This document shows positions 57,840 through 64,000 of a DNA stretch of 64,000 nt, in pieces. Below the pieces are notes generated by a model. It was not told where the DNA came from and ran no database searches. It saw nothing but the letters and a program-made list of their open reading frames with translations. Position 1 is the stretch's first letter; each line of letters opens with the position of its first letter. Position numbers and translations under genes: made by a program. The stretch is from Brachynemurus nebulosus (taxonomy: Eukaryota; Arthropoda; Insecta; Neuroptera; Myrmeleontidae). Where the stretch lies: assembly GCA_035578155.1 (NCBI GenBank), contig JAPWDM010000020.1, forward strand, positions 6,978,055 to 7,042,054. The letters are read 5' to 3'.

Positions 57840-58059
57840 CCGCGAGTACGGTGTATAAGTTTGTGAATTGTGAATTATTGACTGACGGTTCATCAGAACA
57901 ATACTTCAAACTTGAGGGCACATCAAGTGTAGTGGTTCACTCAACGCCAGTACTTGGATTTCAATTCTTGACGCGGAGAAGAACTGGATCAATGTGGAAG
58001 AACATCTGCAGCTTACTGTGAGTAAAATAGTTCATTTGTTATTTGCTGCTTCTTTTTCC

Positions 58060-59392
58060 ATGCCTAAAGATCCTAAATCTAAATTTCAATATACAAATCC
58101 TGTACCATACCCGACAAGTACCCCTCACACAAACGGCGCAGTAAACGCAGGTGTTGAGCTTGAAACGTTGGTATCGGAGAATACGATACATAACGTACCC
58201 CCTAGTTTAATTAGTAATAATTTAAGTTCAAATTCGGTAGTAATTGAAAATAATCATAATAACAAAATGACTGAATTATCAGGAATTACACAAATATTAG
58301 AAGCTTTTAAGATCCCAGACCCAATCAAAAATTTACCGGAATAAAACGGTAACCCCAGAGCTTTGTACGATTTTATAGAAAATGTAGAGGAAATAATAAG
58401 TTGTGTTAGTATGGACTGGAGTCAAAGTTACGGAAAGATGTGGATAAGAGCAATAAGGAATAAAATTATTGGTGAAGCTAATGAGGTGTTAAATATGTAT
58501 GGAACACCAACAGATTGGCCAACAATAAAAAATAACCTTATATCTCACTACGCCGATAAAAGGAACGAAACCACCCTTATTAGAGACTTGCATAATTTAA
58601 GACAAAATAGTAACCAAAAAATGGAAGAATTTTATGCCCAAGTCATTGAAATTCTTTCATCATTGGTAAATTTCGTAAAACTAAACGAAGCAAATCCAGG
58701 CGTGATCAAATCAAAAATAACTCTATACCAGACGTTATCAAAAGACGTATTCTTAGCAGGATTAAGAGAACCAATCCCGGAATCCCGAAACTATTCAGGC
58801 AGCCTTCGAATATGGGATTAAAGAGCAAAATATTCATTACCACCAGAAAGGAGCCGTAGCACAAATTACAAATAGGACATCCCAAAACAAACCACTTGCT
58901 CCCAGACCAACCATACCAACCTATAATCACATCACAATACCCCGAACACAATTAGTCCAACAAAAACCATTCTTCCAATCACAACAATATTATACGCAAC
59001 CACAACAACATAACCCACGACCGCAACAACCCAACTCACGTCCACAACAATACAACCCGCGACCACAACAGACGTACAAACCGACACCTATGGACATAGG
59101 AAGTAACCAGATCAGTATCCGAAGACCAAATCCTCACCAAGAAAATAGACCTAATTTCTTCCAGCCACAAAGTACACCAACATTTACCAGTAAAGAATTA
59201 CATAACCTAGAGACCCAAGAAAATCAGAACTATACTAGCTTGGACGAATATTTAACTGACTATGAAACCAACCAACAAACTGACTATACTACCGAGAATC
59301 CTATGCCATCAGATGACGGCAACTTCTACAACCCTTACGAACTAGACGATCAAAATTTTCAATCGAGTTGGGAGAGCAACTCGGGTACATAG
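58060..59392 (+). pseudogene. gag: gag of the errantivirus-like element (nonsense and frameshift)
   Basis: The structural polyprotein begins at the ATG at 58060 (MPKDPKSKFQ). A TAA at 58342-58344 interrupts it, after which the same frame continues (LYDFIENVEE, then HYADKRNETTLIRDLHNLRQ) to about 58780. A shift then moves it to another frame, which stays open through a Gln/Pro/Asn-rich C-terminal region to 59392. No CCHC knuckle was seen, which is common in insect gypsy-type Gag. At 59353-59359 the heptamer AAATTTT (A-AAT-TTT in the Gag frame) is a good slippery site, and pol lies in the -1 frame, so Gag-Pol was made by -1 frameshifting. Confidence 0.8.
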
Positions 59393-62387
59393 ACAGTAAT
59401 CTCCTTGGTTCCACTTTACCCTATATCCACATATCCAATGCACACGGACCACCGTTAAAATTCCTGATAGACACAGGTTCCTCAAATTCCTTCATCAATC
59501 CCGAACATATCCACCCAAATCAAACTTATAAAACTCATCCCGTTCATATTAAAGCTTTGCTAGGCACACATACTATTGACACTAGAGTAGAACTGCCAAT
59601 ATTTAATGAATTTAATCAAGAAGGTACACTAGAATTTTTGGTACTTAAGTTTCATGCATATTTTGACGGTTTACTAGGACTAGATGCACTTAACCACTTG
59701 CAAGCTAAAATAGATGTCCCAAACAAACAACTAATTACACCTTTCTCAATAAATAGACTTCTGTTCAAACCCAATTTAACTAGTGGTATTCATACAATCG
59801 AAGCAAGCAGTAAACAAATTATAAAACTGCCAATCGATATACAGTGTGGTGATGTACTACTACCTGAAACAAAAATTTCAAACAAATTCCTGATTCCACC
59901 AGGAGTTTACCATGCAAAAGATTGGTACATGTTAGCTCCTGTAATCAATTTAACTAATCAAAATCAGAAATTTCTAGTTGAACAACCACTTCGGGTAGAG
60001 TTACTAAATCACGAAATTGTCGAATATAATAACATACAAATTTAAAAAGAAACAGAAAACACCCCACTTCCTCCCATTGAAACACTAATCAGGACTGACC
60101 ACCTAAATACAGAGGAAAAACGCGAAATCATTAAACTTTGTAAAGCCTACGAAGATATTTTCTTTAAAGAGGGACAAGACTTAACCTTCACAAATAAAGT
60201 CAAGCATGAAATAAAAACTGTAGACAACTTACCAGTTTATACACGATCTTATCGGTATCCCCACATTCATAAGGAAGAAGTCCAAACCCAAATCGATAAA
60301 ATGTTAAAACAAGGGATAATAAGACCAAGTTACTCCCCTTGGAGTAGCCCCATATGGATAGTCCCAAAGAAAATGGACTCAAGCGGAAAACAAAAGTGGA
60401 GGCTTGTCGTAGATTATAGGAAGCTCAACGAAAAAACAGTAGACGATTAGTATCCATTGCCCAATATATTAGATATTGTTGATAAATTGGGAAAATGTAT
60501 GTACTTTTCGACATTAGATCTCGCGTCGGGCTTCCATCAAATAGAGGTGCACCCCCGGGACATTGAGAAGACGGCATTTACCGTCGAACACGGCCATTAC
60601 GAGTACGTACGAATGCCGTTTGGCCTGAAAAATGCCCCATCCACGTTCCAGCGTGTGATGGATAATGTGTTAAAGGATTTACAAGGCACCACATGCCTTG
60701 TATATATGGACGATATAATAGTTTTCTCAACCTCCCTTCAAGAACACATCACAAGCTTGCGAAAGGTCTTTGATAGATTAAAATCTGCTAATCTAAAAGT
60801 TCAGCTTGACAAAAGCGAATTTTTGAGGAAAGAAATAGCCTTTCTTGGTCATGTAGTATCCGAACGAGGTATCAAGCCAAATCCGGACAAAATTAAAGTA
60901 ATCAAGAACTTCCCTATAGCTAAAACGCAAAAGGGCATCAAAGCTTTCCTTGGCTTATTGGGATACTACCGCAAATTCATAAAAGACTTTGCTAAAATAA
61001 CGAAGCCAATGACCAAGTGTCTTAAAAAGGGACAGTCTGTCAAACACACCCCGGAATTCATAAAATCATTTAATTTGGCTAAAGATCTCCTAACACATGA
61101 CCCCATACTAGCGTACCCAGACTTTAGTAAAGAGTTCATTCTTACCACAGACGCCAGTAACGTCGCTATTGGCGCGGTCCTGTCTCAAGGTCCGATTGGT
61201 CAAGACCACCCAATCTGCTATGCGTCCCGTACTCTAACGGACACAGAACAGAATTACTCCACAATTGAAAAGGAGTTACTAGCCATCGTCTGGGCTACGA
61301 AATACTTCAGACCTTATTTATTCGGTCGCAAATTCAAAATAATTACAGATCACAAGCCACTCATCTGGCTTATGTCCCTAAAAGAACCCAATAGCAAGCT
61401 GGTTCGATGGAGACTTAAGTTAGAAGAATTCGATTATACCATAATTCATAAAGCAGGAAAATACAATACTAATGCCGACGCTCTGTCTAGAGTAATAATA
61501 GATAGTAATAATTTAGAAGATAACCAGTCAACAGACACAACTCACACAGACGGTACATCTACTGAAACAATTCATAGCGCACAAGAAGATGATAGTACAT
61601 TCATTCGCATATCAGAAAACCCTCTGAATGATTTTAGGAACCAACTAATATTATTAAAAGCAAGCTCACGACAGAAAAGAAAATTCGAAATATTCTTTAA
61701 CCAAAAACGAAGGATAACCATAATCTTCCCTGATTACACAGACCAAACATTAATCGAAATAATTAAAGAAAACATCCCACCAAAAAACCTTATAGCACTC
61801 TACTGCCCCGATGACGAAGTATTTTCAAAGTTCCAAACAATATTTTCCGAATACTTTTCACAGGGCCAACAGTACAAAATAATTAGAGTCACTAAAATGC
61901 TCAAAGACGTATTAAACGACGAAGAGCAGGATGAAATTATCAAAAATCACCATGATCTAAGGCACCGTGGAATAAATGAAACTTTTGAACATTTCCGTAG
62001 GGAATACTATTTTCCAAACCTAAAATCCAAAATATCATACTATATAAGTAACTGCAAGGTGTGCAACGAAAATAAGTATGATAGACACCCTCCTAAGCAA
62101 CAACACGAATTAACACAAACACCCACACAACCCTTGGAAATTTGTCATCTGGACATTTTTCACTTAGATAAAACCAAATTTCTAACAATTATTGACAAAT
62201 TTTCCCGCTTCGGTCAAGCCTATGAACTGGAGAGTAGAAACTCCCCACACTTAATAGAAGCATTAGCCCAATTCATATCCTCATATGGTAAACCAAAATT
62301 AATAATAGTTGATTCGGAAAAAGGGTTTGATTCGATTCGATTTAGGGAATTTTGCCAAAATTATGAAATCGAAACACATGTAACTTC

Positions 62388-62504
62388 AAATCACTATATT
62401 GAGCCGTACTGTGGGCTGGATTATACATAATAATAAAATTTTCCCCTTAAGGACCCACAAAAAATTTTTGTGGGTCCTTAAGGGGAAAATTTTATTATTA
62501 TGTA
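62388..62504. mobile_element. Insertion with an 81-bp near-perfect palindrome
   Basis: The 11-bp direct repeat CATGTAACTTC (62377-62387 and 62505-62515) flanks it. The right 81 nt (62424-62504) form a palindrome centred on 62464, and the left 36 nt are unique. The total shift of 128 bp breaks the integrase frame. The superfamily is unknown. Confidence 0.75.
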
Positions 62505-62894
62505 CATGTAACTTCCATAAGAAGTTCGACATCAAATTCCCCCGTGGAGCGATTCCACTCAACGTTGCTCGAATTATATCGTATCGTTCATATTCAATAT
62601 AAATCAGCCTCCGCCGATAGAAAGATGTTACAAGCCATATTCATTTATAATAATAGTATACATTCAGCCATCAAATGCACTCCCTATGAACTATTTTTCG
62701 GTAGAAAATACGATATAAAATTATCTCCAGATGCCGAAATAGTAGAACAAGAACGCATTAAATTTCAACGAGAGTCCTATAATAAACAATTAGAACAAAA
62801 ACAAAAACAAATAGCCAAACTAAACGAAAAACTACAAAAACCAGTTGACTATAATGAAGGCCAGAAAGCATATTTCCAAGAAAACAAACATAAT

Positions 62895-63474
62895 GGTCCG
62901 GGGGCTAGGGGGTGTTTTCATCATTGATTACCACTCCTCTGTAACTTCGTGTGCGGCTTCATTTTGACGAGTCTTCCAAGTTTTTTATCTACGAAAATTC
63001 TTATAAGTACGGCATTTACTAAATACGCAGTTGCGAAAGACGTTAATTCAACGATGTTATAAGCAGTTATTACCAACGTTTAACTTTTAAGTTTACGTAA
63101 AAGATAATGAAGTAACCTAAGCGAAAATATACTTGTCCGACAAAAATGGTGCGCCGTTCGCCGTGTCCGCCGTCTGTAATTTTGCTAAGTTGAGGACGGC
63201 GGACACGACGAACGGCGCATCATTTTTGTCGGACAAATATATTTTCGCTTAGGTTACTTCATTATCTTTTACGTAAACTTAAATGTAAAACGTTGGTAAT
63301 AACTGTTTATAACATCGTTGAATTAACGTCTTTCGCAACTGCGTATTTAGTAAACGCCGCACTTATAAGAATTTTCGTAGATAAAAAACTTGGAAGACTC
63401 GTCAAAATGAAGCCGCACACGAAGTTACAGAGGAGTGGTAATCAATGATGAAAACACCCCCTGGCCCCCGGACT
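62895..63474. mobile_element. 580-bp fold-back element inside integrase
   Basis: Arms of about 270 bp or more are near-perfect inverse copies (GTCCGGGGGCTAGGGGGTGT on the left, GTCCGGGGGCCAGGGGGTGT inward from the right). The flanking ATAAT (62890-62894 and 63475-63479) is a 5-bp TSD. The two halves of the interrupted integrase frame are in register on either side. Confidence 0.88.
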
Positions 63475-63621
63475 ATAATAACAAACTACACCCCAAATTC
63501 AAAGAAATAATAGTAAAAACCAACAACAGAGTAACAGTAACCGATAATAAAGACAGGAAAATTCCCAAACGAAAACTAAAGAAACCTCCTTTGTTGCAGG
63601 ACCGTCCTAACCTTAATAACA

Positions 63622-64000
63622 ATGACAACACTCCAGAAGATAGAGATCAGAGATATGACCCACAACCCGGGACTAGTAGGGATTGAATTAGGTTCAGCTC
63701 GACTAATTAAAGATTATTACAAATTCATACATATTATAAATCTTGAAAATTATAAAAAGAATTTAATCAAAATAAAATATTCCATAGCACTTCTCGAAAA
63801 ATTCAAAGTTTCAAAAAATCTGATAGGCACTATCCACTTAAAACATAAGGAATTAGAAAATTTGTTTAACCAGCTCTATCCCAAACGGACGAAACGTAGC
63901 TTAATAGACGGATTAGGGACTGCAATAAAATTCATCACCGGTAACATGGACAATAACGGCGCACTGACCATCAACAAAGAAATAGAAATGCTCAGACTAA
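63622..64000 (+). CDS. env: env (start of envelope gene, truncated by window end)
   Basis: A frame in the +1 register relative to pol opens at the ATG 63622-63624, overlaps the pol end by 65 nt and stays open to the window end (126 codons seen). At 63886-63897 it encodes RTKR, a furin-type cleavage site, followed by SLIDGLGTAIKFITGN, the fusion-peptide-like pattern of errantivirus Env and baculovirus F-type proteins. The N-terminal part is charged, and no clear signal peptide is seen in this exon. Errantivirus env is normally expressed from a spliced RNA, so the true start may lie on another exon. Membrane-fusion role is known for the family; activity of this copy cannot be judged. Confidence 0.8.
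   Translation, partial: MTTLQKIEIRDMTHNPGLVGIELGSARLIKDYYKFIHIINLENYKKNLIKIKYSIALLEKFKVSKNLIGTIHLKHKELENLFNQLYPKRTKRSLIDGLGTAIKFITGNMDNNGALTINKEIEMLRL

Larger units (their letters stand above)
59368..63686 (+). pseudogene. pol: pol of the errantivirus-like element (two nonsense codons, two insertions)
   Basis: Domains in order: retropepsin (FLIDTGSSNSF, near 59460), reverse transcriptase (WRLVVDYRKLN, then LVYMDDIIVFS near 60700), RNase H (TTDASNVAIGAVLSQ; IEKELLAIVWA), integrase with an HHCC zinc module (HHDLRHRG...CKVC) and DDE core (CHLDIFH; IIVDSEKGF; VERFHST). Nonsense codons are TAA at 60043-60045 and TAG at 60448-60450. A palindromic insertion at 62388-62504 shifts the frame inside integrase. 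A 580-bp fold-back at 62895-63474 is length-neutral for the frame with its 5-bp TSD, but brings stops. The C-terminus ends at 63686. The element cannot make active Pol. Confidence 0.9.

Noticed and set aside
57821..58021. Frame across the primer-binding site
   Set aside because: Would need a non-ATG start inside the primer-binding site; leader RNA, not a gene.

Overview
The window looks like an AT-rich arthropod nuclear genome, most likely an insect. The reasons are a spliced NIF3-like gene with GT-AG introns, an errantivirus-type LTR element set in a (TA)n target, Helitrons, many hAT/mariner/PIF/TTAA-type short transposons with clear target-site duplications (TSDs), and (TA)n arrays. A hemipteran is a guess, not shown. 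Most of the 64 kb is nested mobile DNA.

Layout. 0-7.3 kb: MITEs and dispersed repeats. 7.4-9.1 kb: a complete-looking three-exon NIF3L1 homologue on the minus strand. 9.1-23.4 kb: repeats, fold-back elements, a PIF/Harbinger remnant with a MADF-like fragment, two hAT-type elements, and one possible first exon at 21.2-21.4 kb. 23.47-35.72 kb: a 12.2-kb element whose long inverted arms carry genes. Each arm holds two genes, and the unique centre holds a one-finger C2H2 protein, a 113-aa protein and two tandem cysteine-rich proteins. An imperfect 6-bp duplication flanks it, and a related end lies beside a type-B DNA polymerase pseudogene at 46.5-49.0 kb, so a Polinton-related or unnamed family is likely. 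35.7-50.2 kb: a minus-strand gene for a small secreted protein, with a signal-peptide exon, a 24-nt microexon, an acidic exon and a cationic last exon at 43.8 kb. A second, different last exon lies at 37.2 kb. Transposons fill its introns (a 3.4-kb Helitron, a hAT with a MITE inside it, a fold-back, and the polymerase fragment). 50.5-57.3 kb: tandem repeats, a second Helitron, fold-backs and MITEs. 57.4-64.0 kb: a defective errantivirus-like element with LTR, gag, pol and the start of env, broken by nonsense codons, a frameshift and two palindromic insertions; it runs off the window.

Only the NIF3L1 homologue, the small secreted gene and perhaps the 21.2-kb exon look like host genes. The two best candidates for something new are the secreted gene with its duplicated terminal-exon modules, and the 12.2-kb element. 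In the latter, insertions present in one arm and absent from the other give internal empty-site proof of several transposition events.
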